Counted from the first letter of the stretch, positions 22,231 to 32,933 are shown. The stretch: DNA of 64,000 nt from Mastigamoeba balamuthi (GCA_902651635.1 CACRSC010000273.1:106611-170610); one strand, 5' to 3'. Program-made: numbers and translations. The notes: generated by a model from the letters alone, not told the origin.

Positions 22231-22317
22231 GGTGTCTGGCGAACGAGGAGCGAAGGAAGATGTGATTTCGCGGGATTGCACACGTTGCCGCATTGCGTAA
22301 TCTCGGCTCGGGCGATG
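22231..22317. promoter_or_regulatory. Shared promoter, gelsolin-like and first MBL-fold genes
   Basis: Only 87 bases separate divergent start codons. The segment includes GATGTGATTTCGCGG near 22259-22273, but no obvious TATA box. Overlapping control is inferred from the spacing alone. Confidence 0.35.
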
Positions 22318-23277
22318 ATGAGCACGATGGAACCCGTCGATTCCGCGTCGGTCCTCTGCGTCTCAGAGCAGGGGTGGAGCGACACCGAGGCCATGGGCGC
22401 CACCATCGACTCGTCTCCGACGGATCAGTACGCGTTTGCCGAGAGGTACCCCAGCTGGGCGAGGGGCCCCTGCGCCGTGGTGACCTACAGAGCCAATGGC
22501 GCCGACCACTCGTTCCTCTTTGACTGTGGCTGGAACACCGACCACATCAGGGCCAGCCTCGACTCTTACGGCCACCCGGAGAAACGTGCGTGGGGTGGAC
22601 GCCCTCTCGCCTGGAGGGGCTGACGGGGTGGCTCGCTTGCAGGCTGCTCGTGGGGCGTCGTCAGCCACGAGCACTGCGACCACTTCTGGGGCATCCCGCT
22701 CTTCTCAAAGAGCATCCCGCGCTTCTTCCTGCCGTGGACTGTCACTAGCAAGGGCCGTCAGCTGCTCTCTGATGCCGGCATCGGCGGGGACCGCGTCTGC
22801 TTCGTGGGTGACAACGCGACTCCCAGGTTCTTGGTCCCCGAGCCAGGAGGCACCCCGCACGTCTGCCTCACGTTCCTCCCCGCGGAGATGCCCCTCGGAG
22901 TCAACGGGGAGCTCTGCGCGATGCTCCGCGTGAGGGGCAAGGGCGTCTTCGTCATCACTGGGTGCTCGCACGCCGGACTGCCGTCAATCATCGGCGCCGC
23001 GCGCCAGCTCACTGGGGGCGCCGAGCCAGTCTACGCGATCTACGGTGGCCTGCACCTTGACCCACCCAACGACTGGGTCGGAGAGAACGCGGAGAAGAAG
23101 GCTGCCGCAGTTGCGAGGACGGATGAGGCCTGGTCTGCGATTGCAGACGCGAGGGTGCGTAGGGTGGCGTGCAACCACTGCACGGGGAGCGGACCTGCGG
23201 CAGTCCTAGCGGAGAGGGGAGCCCAGGCAGGTCTGTCTGTTGGCTGGGTTCTGTGTGGGTCCACCTGGGAAGTGTGA
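22318..23277 (+). CDS. Metallo-beta-lactamase-fold hydrolase, DHPMP-synthase/MJ0301-like, copy 1
   Basis: Two exons (22318-22585, 22643-23277) give 300 residues. The metal-binding motif is SHEHCDHFWGIP (HxHxDH with Cys at the fifth position), after a FLFDCGW strand. Later ligands fit GCSHAGLPSI, YAIYGGLHL and NHCTGSG. That series (GCSHAG, GGxHL, CTG) marks the branch of MBL proteins near archaeal and bacterial 7,8-dihydropterin-6-methyl... phosphate synthase-like hydrolases. Substrate unknown. An ATG three bases upstream (22315) is also possible; the tandem copy starts at the equivalent of 22318. A close paralogue follows directly. The family is mainly prokaryotic, so acquisition by transfer is plausible but untested. 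Confidence 0.82.
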
Positions 23278-23604
23278 GCCCACGGAATGAGGGCCACCCC
23301 TGCCCTCCTCTCCCCAGCTGGCAAAACCCTCTTGTAGATAGCACTCATGAGCCTGGGTGGGGCGGAGTTCGGTCCCTCAACGATGACGGAGCTATGCTCA
23401 TCTCCTTGTGTTTCCCCTTGTGTCGCCATACCACGTTTCCCCTTTTGGCAACATGAGTCACTGCGTACGTTTCCCGTTTCTCTGAGCGGAACACCGATGC
23501 GTGCAAAAAGGACCGGCTAGTCGAACAGGGCCCACTTTCTGGGTGATGTCATACCAGATATTGCGAGATCCGAGCAGCCCTTGTACGCAATCTCCGCCAT
23601 TGGG
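23278..23604. other. Spacer between tandem MBL genes
   Basis: About 330 bases without a gene. It holds T-rich stretches near 23400-23450 and ends at the second MBL start codon. Any promoter for copy 2 must lie here. Confidence 0.4.
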
Positions 23605-24588
23605 ATGAGCACGGTGGAACCCGTCGATTCTGTGTCGGTCCTCTGTGTCTCGGAACAAGGGTGGAGCGACGGGGAGGCCCTGGGAGCTGCCATCGACGCG
23701 TCTCCGACGGATCAGTACGCGTTTGCCGAGAGGTACCCCAGCTGGGCGCTGGGCCCCTGCGCAGTGGTGACCTACAGAGCCAACGGCTCCGACCACTCGT
23801 TCCTCTTCGACTGTGGCTGGAGCATCGACCACATCAGGGCCAGCCTCGACTCTTACGGCCACCCGGAGACCCGTATGCCACCCAGGAGTAGCTTCGACCG
23901 AGTGGCCTGCTAACTGGGTGGCTCGCTTGCAGGCTGCTCGTGGGGAGTCGTCAGCCACGAGCACTGCGACCACTTCTGGGGCATTCCGCTCTTCTCCCAG
24001 AGCATCCCGCGCTTCTTCCTGCCGTGGACCGTCACCGACAAGGGCCGCCAGCTGCTCTCCGAGGCCGGCTTGGATCGAGATCGCCTCAGCTTTGTGGGGA
24101 ATGACAACGGCGACCGCACGTTCGTTGTACCAGAACGTGACGGGGGGCCACCGCACGTGTGCCTCGCGTTCCTGGCAGCGGAAATGTCCCTCGGGGTCAC
24201 AGGAGAGCTCTGCGCGATGCTCCGCGTGAGGGGCAAGGGCGTCGTGGTCGTTACCGGGTGCTCGCACGCAGGGCTGCCGCCCATCCTCGACGCGGCCCGC
24301 AAGATCAACGGGGGCACCGAGCCAGTCTACGCGATCTACGGCGGCCTGCACCTCGACGCTGCCAACGACTGGGAGGGCGAGGACGAGGAGAAGAAGGCCG
24401 CGGCCGCTGCGAGGACAGAGGAGGCGTGGTCGGCGATCGCTGGGGCCTCTGTTCGCCAGATCGCCTGCAACCACTGCACCGGCAGCGGCCCAGCCAGAGT
24501 CCTGGCCGAGAGGGCTGCCCAGTCGGGCCTCTCCGCTGGGTGGGCTTATTCTGGGACCACCTGGCAGGTGCCATTCCAGCCATGGTGA
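23605..24588 (+). CDS. Metallo-beta-lactamase-fold hydrolase, DHPMP-synthase/MJ0301-like, copy 2
   Basis: Two exons (23605-23872, 23933-24588) give 307 residues, a tandem paralogue of the preceding gene. The metal motif SHEHCDHFWGIP, GCSHAGLPPI, YAIYGGLHL and NHCTGSG are all kept, so both copies look intact. It differs by an extended loop (SFVGNDNGDRTFVVPERDGG), by conservative changes and by a slightly longer C-terminus. Reaction and substrate are not known; the fold binds one or two divalent metals. Both copies intact and in the same orientation suggests a recent duplication or dosage maintenance. Confidence 0.82.
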
Positions 24589-24742
24589 CAGGACACAACC
24601 GAGGACAAACGGCACCATTGCATCCCACAGAGTCGGCGACACTGCGCTGCTTTTCAACGATTTTCCACACTTTGTTGAACTATCCCTTCGCCGACTCCCA
24701 AAATTACGTCAGGTGCACTCGGAAGCGGTACCCTTTTTTTTG

Positions 24743-26293
24743 ATGGGAGACCCACACGTCGCGCTGGTCCAGTCGTGCGTCTACGGCGACCACGCGACCG
24801 CCGCTGCGCTGCTGGCGGCCGACGCTTCGCTGGCGCTTCGTTCCGATCCCGACGGAATTCCGCCAGTGCTGCACGCCTGTGCCGCAGGCAACGCCGACGT
24901 CCTCCTCGTCCTCGTCTCTGCCGGCGGCCCCTCGGTCCTCGCGGGCCCCACGGGCGCCCGCTGCCTCATGGCCGCCGCGCGCGCGGGCCACACGGACGTC
25001 GCCAGCGTGCTGGTGACGTCGGGCGTCGCCGTCGACACGCCAGACGACGCCGACGGCTCCTCTGCGCTGCACGCCGCGTGCATACACGGCCGCCTGGGCG
25101 TCGCCAGGGTCCTCCTGCGCGCAGGGGCCCGCGTCGAGGCCCGGCGCAGGGACGGCACGACCCCCCTGGTGCTCTGCGCGCGCTGCGGCCACGTCGACGT
25201 CGTGCGCGAGCTGCTCCGAGCGGGCGCCCGCCCCGACAGCCAGGCGCTCGTGGCGGCGAGCCAGACCGGCAGGGTCGAGTGCATCGAGGCGCTGCTCGAG
25301 GGCGGGGCCGACGTCAACGCCGAGGGTGGCGCCGCGCTGGCCGCAGCCGCCGGGTCGGGAAGAGGAATCGCAGTTTCAGTGCTGCTGGCGCTCGGGGCTG
25401 ACGCGCGGGCGGGCTGCGCGCTGGGGATCGCCTGCGCGAGCGACGAGGAGGGCATAGCGCGCGACCTTCTCGAGCACGGGGCCGACGCCGGGGCGCGGTC
25501 TGCGTCGTTCCCCGGGGGCCACTGCACGCTGCTGCACGAGGCGGTGGTCAACGGCCGCAGGGGCATCGCGCGGGCGCTGCTCGAGTACGGCGCCCCGCCG
25601 GACGAGCCCGACCACAACGGGGCGACGCCGCTGCTCATGGCGTGCCTGGGGTGCAGGGACCTCGTGAGGGTGCTGCTCAAGCACGGCGCCAACCCGGACC
25701 CTACGAGCCCCAGGGCCAGCGTGGGCGCCACCCCCATGTCCTACGCGCTCGCGTGCGGCGACGCGGAGCTCGTGGCGGCGCTCACGCCCAGGCAGCTCGA
25801 GCTCGTTGTCGAGCGCAAGCCCGGGCAGCTCTTCCCCGAGCGGCTGCCCGACAGTGTCGCCGCCGCGGAGCCCGTGTGGTACCACCACTTTGTCGACGTC
25901 GTCAACGAGGCCATCGGCGAGGTGGGTTGCGGCAGCGGCACGCGAGCCATCACGCGGGCCAGCGGCATCGCTGTCGGCGGCATGATAGGGGCGGCCGTCG
26001 CCATGCCGATCGGCGTCTGCGCGGGTATGACGGCGGCGTTCGGTATCAGCACCGTGGGCTCGATGCTGATGGGACTGGGGGCAGGCGTCTCGCTGGGGTC
26101 TGTCGTGGGCGCTGCGTCGCCGCCAGCGGACAATAGGATGCTGATGCTGGAGGACAGGCTCAGGGACCTCAACGGCCACTCGCTCAAGGCCAGCGGGGAG
26201 AGGGGCATGCGCATCTGCCTGCCTCTCGTCCGCAACAGGTCCCGCGACGTCCGGTCTGTGCTACAGCTCCGCTTCTGCTACCTGGGGTTCTGA
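24743..26293 (+). CDS. Ankyrin-repeat protein with C-terminal glycine-rich hydrophobic segment
   Basis: A single-exon frame of 516 residues starting at the ATG after a T-run (24733-24742); the upstream in-frame GTG at 24713 is not used as start. Residues about 5-355 are ankyrin repeats (SSALHAACIHGRLGVARVLL, TTPLVLCARCGHVDVVRELL, TLLHEAVVNGRRGIARALLE, ATPLLMACLGCRDLVRVLL). After a linker, residues about 410-460 form a small-residue hydrophobic stretch rich in Gly/Ala/Met (GIAVGGMIGAAVAMPIG ... GLGAGVSLGSVVGAA), like a glycine-zipper membrane segment. The tail (RICLPLVRNRSRDVRSV) is basic. No enzyme domain. A protein-protein adaptor that touches a membrane is a reasonable inference. Confidence 0.8.
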   Translation: MGDPHVALVQSCVYGDHATAAALLAADASLALRSDPDGIPPVLHACAAGNADVLLVLVSAGGPSVLAGPTGARCLMAAARAGHTDVASVLVTSGVAVDTPDDADGSSALHAACIHGRLGVARVLLRAGARVEARRRDGTTPLVLCARCGHVDVVRELLRAGARPDSQALVAASQTGRVECIEALLEGGADVNAEGGAALAAAAGSGRGIAVSVLLALGADARAGCALGIACASDEEGIARDLLEHGADAGARSASFPGGHCTLLHEAVVNGRRGIARALLEYGAPPDEPDHNGATPLLMACLGCRDLVRVLLKHGANPDPTSPRASVGATPMSYALACGDAELVAALTPRQLELVVERKPGQLFPERLPDSVAAAEPVWYHHFVDVVNEAIGEVGCGSGTRAITRASGIAVGGMIGAAVAMPIGVCAGMTAAFGISTVGSMLMGLGAGVSLGSVVGAASPPADNRMLMLEDRLRDLNGHSLKASGERGMRICLPLVRNRSRDVRSVLQLRFCYLGF

Positions 26294-27141
26294 GCGCCCG
26301 CTACGTGAGATGCATCCGACACACTCGTGTGCCAAAGCCCCTGTTGTAATGACGCGAGTGCCCTGGCGACTCTGCTGGGATACTCGAAGGTCGGTCGGCT
26401 TCTCTGTTCCGTGAAGGAGCTTCTTAGTATCCTGTCACGATAACAAACAAGTGTGTACTACTACAATTGTTTGGCTCGTGTACAGCAATCTTAGAAGCTT
26501 CCTGAGTTCGCAATACAACTCCATCACCTGCGGTGGAGCTCCATCAGAGGTCCGCGTCTTTGTGGCGGGGACTTGGAGGTTCTCGCGTGTAACATCCCGC
26601 CCATTCGCAAAATCTCCGCAAATATGCTCGGGAGGAACTACCGAGAATCCAGGAGAAGCTGGTTGAGGTGCAGGGCGTTGAGGGAGTAGCCCCCGTCAGG
26701 AGAGCAGAGGGGCCAAGAGTACCAAGTCCACTTATCAGTGATACTGCCTAACAGAGGGAGGACCACAACAGAGCCCTGAGATGAACACAGCTGTCGTTCT
26801 GCAGGGGGTGTACCCCTGACTCCCGCAGTACTCGCCGGTACCGAGAGGTCGACAAAAAAGGAAGGACACCAGTTTCGAGCGATGAAAAAAATGTAATTAT
26901 GTATAACAGGACCCGTAATTTACGCGAAATTTCGCCAGTTACTCGCGTCCGGGAAATTCGCCACGCCCACACCACCAACACCACACCCCAGAGGGGTGAG
27001 GTTCGTCGGAAACGCGGTGGGCTTGTTCTCCCATTCCTAACAACGCACACACACATTCCGCAGCGAGTTTGACGACTCGCACCCCCCCAGAACCGCTTCG
27101 GCGAACTCTCGTTCACTCCCTACCCACTGCCAGGGCTCGAC
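26294..27141. other. Intergenic DNA upstream of the SPX/VTC gene
   Basis: About 850 bases with no supported gene. AT-rich words GCAAAATCTCCGCAAATATG (near 26610) and a stretch AAAAAAATGTAATTATGTATAA (26884-26906) stand out from the GC-rich background. An ORF antisense at 26748-27116 has no family features. Confidence 0.4.
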
Positions 27142-29128
27142 ATGGGAGGCACCAAGCGTGTCCTACAGCAGCGTGTGCGACCCGCGTGGCAGCCGCTCAG
27201 CGTCGACTACGCGTCGCTCGAGTCCTTCGTGCGGACGCACAGCAGTAGCAGCAGCAGCAGCGGAGGCGCCTGCCGCTGGTCCGTAGGCGACGAGTCGGAG
27301 CTGATGCGCCTGCTCGACGAGGAGCTCTCCAAGGCCGCAGCGCACCGCACCGCGACCCTCGCCTCGGTCGCCGAGCGCCTCGGAGGGCTCGAGGCGACGC
27401 CCGGCGCCACGCCAGAGGCTGTCGACGACGTGGCGCGCGACGTGGCCGACCTGGCGGTGTTCTGCTGGGCCAACGCGGTGGCGGTGGTCAGGGTGGCCCG
27501 CAAGCACGACCGGGGGTCCCGCGTCGGCATCTCGGGGCTCTACGGAGGTCGCGTGGGGCGCGTGCTGTCGCAGGAGCCCCTCGACGCGCTGTGGCTCCGT
27601 GCCAGCGCGCTGTACAGCCGCTGGAGGGCACCGCAGCCGCAGGCGACCGCGGCGAGCGCGGGGAGGAGGCGCGCGCGCTACTGGATACGCGGGGACGACG
27701 CCGTGGCGGAGTTCATGCGCGAGGCTGTGCGCCACGTGGAGGTGCGCGAGGACGGGTGCCGCAAGGTGTCGGCGGTGCACCTGGACAACGCGCAGCTGGA
27801 GGTGTACTCGAGCCGCCTCAACGGGGCGGAGGATTTGCGCTCAGTCCGCCTGGGGTGGGCTCTGCACAACGAGTCCTCCAAAGGCGAGTTCCCCTACTGC
27901 TCCCTCTTAATGTCGGGGCTTGGCTGACACCACGCTCACTTCAACCAGAGGGCATAGCGACGGGGCCGCCGTCCCAAGGTACCATTGACGCTGGTCACCG
28001 ATGGTGGTCACTCACTCCCGAACGCCAGTGAGGGTCGAGCTGAAGAGGAACGGGGAGGACGCTATCGGGGAGAGCTTCGTTGTCCGAGGCGAGCAGACCC
28101 CCGGGTTCGTCCGCGGAGCCATCCCTGTGGCGGACCTGCATCTCCAGTCGCCTGCCGAGGAGGAGGTCGCCAGCTGCGTCTGCGAGGAGATCTCCTCCAA
28201 GCGTCTCGCGCCCCGCGTTCGCGTGCTGTTCAGCCGCGTTGTTCTCGAGGACAAGGCCAGCCCGACGGTAGGTCGCCCACACACTAAGCCGCGCCCGAGC
28301 TCACCCGGCACGAGAGAAGGTTCGCATGACGCTGGACAGGGACGTGCGGATGGTCCGCGAGCCCAGCAGGAGTGAGAGCTGGTGGATGCACTCGGACAGC
28401 AGGGTCTCGAGCGACTACACTACGCGGTTCCCCTACGCCGTCCTCACGGTTGAGTGCGAGCTCGGACCCAGCGCGAGCCCTCCTGCCTGGGTCGACTCCC
28501 TCGTCAGCACTCCGGATGTGCGCCTGCTCTGCGCTTGCTTCATCATGTCTTTTGTCCACCTCATTGTGATTGCCAGGTGGTCGAGGTGAGCAGCTTCTCC
28601 AAGTCTGCGCACGGGACGTACCAGCTGTACCGAGACGCTGTGCCGACGGTGCCGTCGTGGATCGCGATGATGGAACCCGAGTACCGTGAGCCGCCCGAGA
28701 TTAAGGCCACTGTCCAGGCTCTGGTCTCCGCCGCGACCAGGGCGAGCACCAGGCCGGTAGCCAAGCCGGAGGGACCGGCACCTCCAGGGGGGTCACCGCG
28801 GGCCGAGGAGGCGGCGCGGATAAAGGCGATGGTATTCTTCGCCAACGAGAGGACCTTCCTGCTGTGGCTTCACTTTTCCGCGTTCCTGGGGTCTTTCGCG
28901 GTGGCGCTGATGGCGCTGGGGCACGGGCGAGCCAGGATCATGGGGACGGTGGCACTGGTGCTGTCGCTGTTCGTGGCGCTGTACGCACTGGTCACCCACC
29001 GAATTAGGAGCACGAAGATCAGGAACAAGGAATCCCTCAGGTACGACGACCGCTACGGGCCCATCCTGCTGGTCTGCATCGTCGCATCAATGACTATCGT
29101 CTCCATCCTGACAAATATCGTCTATTGA
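27142..29128 (+). CDS. SPX/VTC-domain polyphosphate polymerase-like protein with VTC1/DUF202 membrane domain
   Basis: Four exons (27142-27887, 28033-28267, 28317-28517, 28577-29128) give 577 residues. Residues 1-130 fit an SPX domain (AWQPLSVDYASLESFV ... ADLAVFCWANAVAVVRVARKHD), the inositol-pyrophosphate sensor. Residues about 160-430 fit the VTC tunnel fold (RYWIRGDDAVAEFMREAVRHV, AVHLDNAQLEVYSSRL, VRLGWAL, VELKRNGED, KVRMTLDRDVRMVRE, AVLTVECELG, FSKSAHG). Residues about 470-577 are the VTC1/DUF202 domain with three membrane spans (MVFFANERTFLLWLHFS ... DDRYGPILLVCIVAS). In yeast the VTC complex makes polyphosphate at the vacuole. The usual RLRW motif reads RLGW, so catalysis is uncertain. 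The first donor is the least sure; 27872 is an alternative of the same phase. Confidence 0.82.
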
Positions 29129-29150
29129 ACTGCAGTCCCCCCGAACAACC

Positions 29151-29156
29151 AATAAA
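29151..29156 (+). terminator. Polyadenylation signal AATAAA
   Basis: AATAAA lies 23 bases after the stop codon of the SPX/VTC gene (AACCAATAAACG). The next gene on the opposite strand ends at 29225, so the two transcripts converge in this short gap. Confidence 0.5.
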
Positions 29157-29224
29157 CGTTTCTGACCGGTTTCCCCATAGACCAGCATAACAGCTCGTTT
29201 TCTCCTGCGCACCGACACTCCAAC

Positions 29225-30178
29225 TCACATGGAGTAGAAGGAGTAGAGCTCCAGTAGTGCGGCGAGCACCTTGATCCTCTTCAGCTGCTCCTGTTGCTCT
29301 TTCCACAGCGCGAGGATCTCCTGGAGCGTCACAGCCCCCTGTGCAGTCTTGGGGGGCGTGCAGACCACCTCCTCGTCGGGGCCCCTGGCGTTTTGTGCCG
29401 ACGACGAGACAGCACTCGAGGAAGCCTTCTTGATGAGGTCGTCTATCCACATGAACTGTCCGGGCTCCAGCGGGGTATTTTTCGGCACGTAGTAGTTGCG
29501 AGACCGGAAGCACAGGGGCTCGGATACAATTCTGCACACCTCGGCTCCGCCGGCTCTCCGGATCGTGGCAACCAGCACGACTCTTCCTCCCAGGTGCAGG
29601 CGAGACGAGTTGCAGTTCCTTTGAGATGCGCTAGTGAGCTGAGCCCTCAGTCCCACAACGGACTCGGGTGCAGCAAAGAAAAAAAGGCGGGCCCCTGAGG
29701 GGATGAAAGCAACTCACGAAAAGCAGTTGTGAAATTCGAGAACGCGGACGCCTGAGCCGGGTATCGAGAGGTCGTTCATCTCTCGCCCGATGTGAAAGTT
29801 GTCGGCACCCCGACAGCACTTGCGGCATGATCCGAGCTCTTTATGGTGGTTGTCTCTTGTCAGGGGCGCTCAGACGATACGGTATTAAATTGTTACCTGT
29901 CGTTGTTTGGTCCTCCAGGTGGAGGCGGCAGTTCAGCACAGAGACAGCGAGGTCACTGGCGGTAACGTTGTTCTCCGCCATCCAGCGCTCGCCAGAGACC
30001 AGTGTCAGCTGCCGCATATTTTTAATTAAGGTAGTAAGCCAGCCAAGAACGAGGGCGGAGTGAACAACAGAGCCCCGAAGATCAGTGAGGGCTGCGAGGG
30101 AGGGAGGGTCACCTCGAATGGCTTCCGCCTGTTCATTGTCTTGGTGGACGTGCGCAGGACCGGGGATGAGTGCTCCAT
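29225..30178 (-). CDS. Unrecognised paralogue A, Cys-rich with a conserved SSRLHLGGRVV core
   Basis: Four exons (30178-30113, 30008-29897, 29838-29718, 29618-29225) give 230 residues; every phase closes. I do not recognise the family. Paralogue B at 31890-32933 has the same exon number, phases and motif order: MNRRKPFE, WMAENNVTASDL, CRKCCRGADNF, FHNCFSNCNSSRLHLGGRVV, SEPLCFRSRNYYVP, then a short leucine-rich helix with QEQLKRIKVL. The alternating strands and Cys pairs could be an Ig-like beta sandwich, possibly DNA-binding as in Spt23/Mga2 or STAT/CudA-type folds, but that is only a hypothesis. No signal peptide or membrane span, so probably intracellular. Confidence 0.75.
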
Positions 30179-31889
30179 CTCGCTGTCTGGTTTGAAATAT
30201 TGCCCGCAGCGCCAGCGATTTCTGTACAAACTTGGTCTGTCAGATATGTGTTGTGTCTGCTTGTCTGCGTTGTCACAGGGCTCTTTGCAACACTCACAGA
30301 TCCTGGGGGTGTCTGGGGATGAGGGTCTTCGTCAGAAATGCGACCAGTATAGGCAGAGGCCACAGCGAGGAAGAACCTCTGACTGTTTTCTATGTGAATT
30401 TTTGGAAAAACTGGCGTGAGGAGCAATGCAACTGGCTAGGGTTTTCCTCGGGTAAAATATCTTTCCTTCCACCAGCGCGAGGACTCCAGTGGACGGTTGG
30501 TAGCTTGCGATGTAAACGTTGGGGAGACGGGACTTCTCGGCGCGTTCTATGCTGGGTTGGTTCTCAGGAGTAGCGGTTGTGGGCCTTTTTTGGTGGGCGA
30601 GCGAGCGCAGACTGCGTCGTAGTGCTTGATAACAGATTGCTCTCCTGCGAGGAGCGATTGTGCTCTGCACCACCATCGCTTTATTCGACGTAAAGAGGGA
30701 ATATGCACCTGCACACTACACAGGTGCCGACTGTGTTTGCAGTTTCGGCTGCACCAGAAAGGAAGCATCAAATCTCTTTGCCTGAAGTGCCGCGAGTGCT
30801 GAGCAGCTTTCTCTCTGCGCTTGCAGGAGTTGAGCAACTCCTCGTTGGCGCGGAATCCCCACCTGGTCTGAGTCATAGTCTCCCCTGAGCGTCCTTTCGC
30901 TTCTGGTCCGGGGTGCTGAGCGAGCACCGTTGCCAACCGCACAAAAAAAAACGGTTGAGCCCACTTGCTTCGCCAGCTCTCACTGGGGTAGCCTACCTCT
31001 GCTGCCTTTCTTCGCCACCTACGCGGGCTCATTCCCCGCGCTCGCATCCCCACACTATTGTGCCTTACTGAGGCGATGCCCTAGCGCGAGATTTCGTTGA
31101 TCTCCATGAACGAACCAAACGAAGGCGAGGCGGTTGCGAGTTGAAGCAGATTTCTCATTGTCCACAGTCTTCGTCCTGCGTCTCGCGGCGCTCTGTGGCC
31201 CTGCCCTCGAACAATCGCTCGAGGGTGCGGAGCCGCGATGGCGCGCGCTCTGCTGCGGGGCGCGGCGGCTCGTGGCTGGCCGAAGCTGTACTGCATTGGG
31301 ATTTTGCTGTTGTCGGCATGTTATCTACTGGGCCGAGTCCACGTGGCCGGCAAACTCGTGGGCTCAGCCACCCGACGGCCGTGAGAAGTGCAGGAGGGTC
31401 CCGAGAGGCGTGTCCCGATGGTGTCCTGGTCTGGGCAGTCCCTGAGAGAGGCGGAGACCGGCGTGAAAAGGTCCAACGGACTATTTCTCGCTAAGTTGCA
31501 CTTTTCCGAGGTGGGATATGCCAAACTGTGGACAATGGAGCGCGTCCCCACCGGCGGCGAGAGCGGAAAACGAAAGACCGCCCGGTACAGCACGTTCTTC
31601 GAGGGCGGAGGGGAGCCGCGGTGCTGCGGCAGGTGCGGCGAGCCTGAGGAATTTCCATGGAAATGTTGGGTTCACATTTGCCTGCTGGATATTTTTCCTA
31701 AACCCTGGCGGATTCTCTGTGATGGTTGTGGAACATCAGGCAAAGGAAGCAGGTTGATTATCTCCTCAAAAGGAGAAGAAAAAAGACAGATTTTCCAACC
31801 CCGCACCATAAAGGCTCGTCTGGTTCAGTTGGCCTCTTTATTTTATTCCTCGTCCCTGTCGACACCTGCCCGCCTCCTCCGCCCCCCCA
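30179..31889. other. Long spacer between the two paralogues, no confident gene
   Basis: About 1.7 kb. The frame 30547-31053 (-) contains NCKHSRH followed by beta-strand-like sequence, weakly like the NCNSSRLHL core of the neighbouring paralogues, but no matching exons flank it. The plus-strand frame from 31388 has a Cys-rich stretch (CCGRCGEPEEFPWK) and no family match. Both could be chance. Promoters of the two divergent paralogues must lie at the ends. Confidence 0.35.
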
Positions 31890-32933
31890 ATGGCAGGAAT
31901 CGCCGCCCCCGAGGTGTCCGCACCCACCCTGATGGTCTCGTCCCGCGTGATCAACAGGCGGGTCCCGTTCAAGGTGCGCACTTCAGGGGGGTTTTGTTTT
32001 TTAATGAAGGCGCGTGTGAAGTTGCCCCAGTGTGCTCACACGGCCGGTGCGCACCCCCGCGCCCCCGCAATCTCCCAGGTGAATCTCGTGGCGGGCACGC
32101 AGTGGATGCTCGACAACCGCGTCACGGACAGCGACCTCATCGAGTCGATGCAGTTCTGCAGGCTGCACCTCGAGGGCCAGCAGAATCACAACGGTAATCC
32201 CTCCTCCCCCACCCCACCCATGCATTATTCGAAATGGCGCCCCTGACACTGTTCTTGCCGGATTTTTCTCCGCCCGCAGCGCTGGAGGCCTGCGAGAGGT
32301 GCTGCCGCGGGTCGGCCGATAGCTTTGAGATTGGCAAGGAGGTCCGCGAGGTCTCGGCCGTCGGCGGGCCCCAGCGCGCCTTCGAGTTCTCAAACTGCAT
32401 CTCGTAAGCCCGGCAGCCCCAAATTTGCACCCCCCACCGAAAAACGCACCCTACTCTTCGGTGCTGACGCATTCCTTGGGACAATGTGCAGTTACTGCAA
32501 CTCGTCCCGGTTGCATCTGGGCGGCCGCGTGGTGATCGTGGCGACGATCAGGCGCAGGGGCGAGTCGGAGGAGGTCTGCAGGGCCGCCTCGGAGCCGCTG
32601 TGCCTGAGGTCGCGCAACTACTACACCTCGAGGAAGCAGCCCGTCGTCCCCGGCGTGCTCAAGTGGGTCGAGGACGAGTACGCGCCCGAGTCGTCGCCCG
32701 AGACGACTTTCGCCGAGTCGCCCGACCACCACAACCTCAAGCCCGCCACCGAGGGGGAGCTGGCTGGCAGCGGCAGCAGCGGTGCCGTTATGGGCGAGCT
32801 GGCCCATCTGTGGATGATGCAGCAGGAGCAGCTGCAGAGGATCCAGCTCCTCGGGTTCCTCCTGGGCCTCGTCTCCACGCCGGGCGCCAGCGGCGCCGGC
32901 AGCAACAACAACAGCAGCGCGACGACGGACTGA
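31890..32933 (+). CDS. Unrecognised paralogue B, Cys-rich with a conserved SSRLHLGGRVV core
   Basis: Four exons (31890-31973, 32079-32193, 32280-32403, 32492-32933) give 254 residues and match paralogue A exon for exon with the same phases (0, 1, 2). Motif order: VINRRVPFK, WMLDNRVTDSDL, CERCCRGSADSFEIG, FEFSNCISYCNSSRLHLGG, VCRAASEPLCLRSRNYY, a Ser/Glu-rich spacer and a C-terminal helix (MMQQEQLQRIQLLGFLLGL), ending in an Asn/Ser-rich tail. Function unknown. The strict conservation around the Cys pair and the SSRLHLGG loop points to a folded binding surface. Confidence 0.78.

Larger units (their letters stand above)
22318..24588 (+). repeat. Tandem gene duplication of the MBL-fold hydrolase
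   Basis: The unit 22318-23277 and the unit 23605-24588 share the same two-exon structure, the same phase-1 intron position, an identical 3' intron segment (GGTGGCTCGCTTGCAG) and most of their coding sequence. Differences cluster in the intron 5' half and around PRFLVPEPGG versus RTFVVPERDG. The spacer of about 330 bases is not obviously repeated. Confidence 0.85.
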
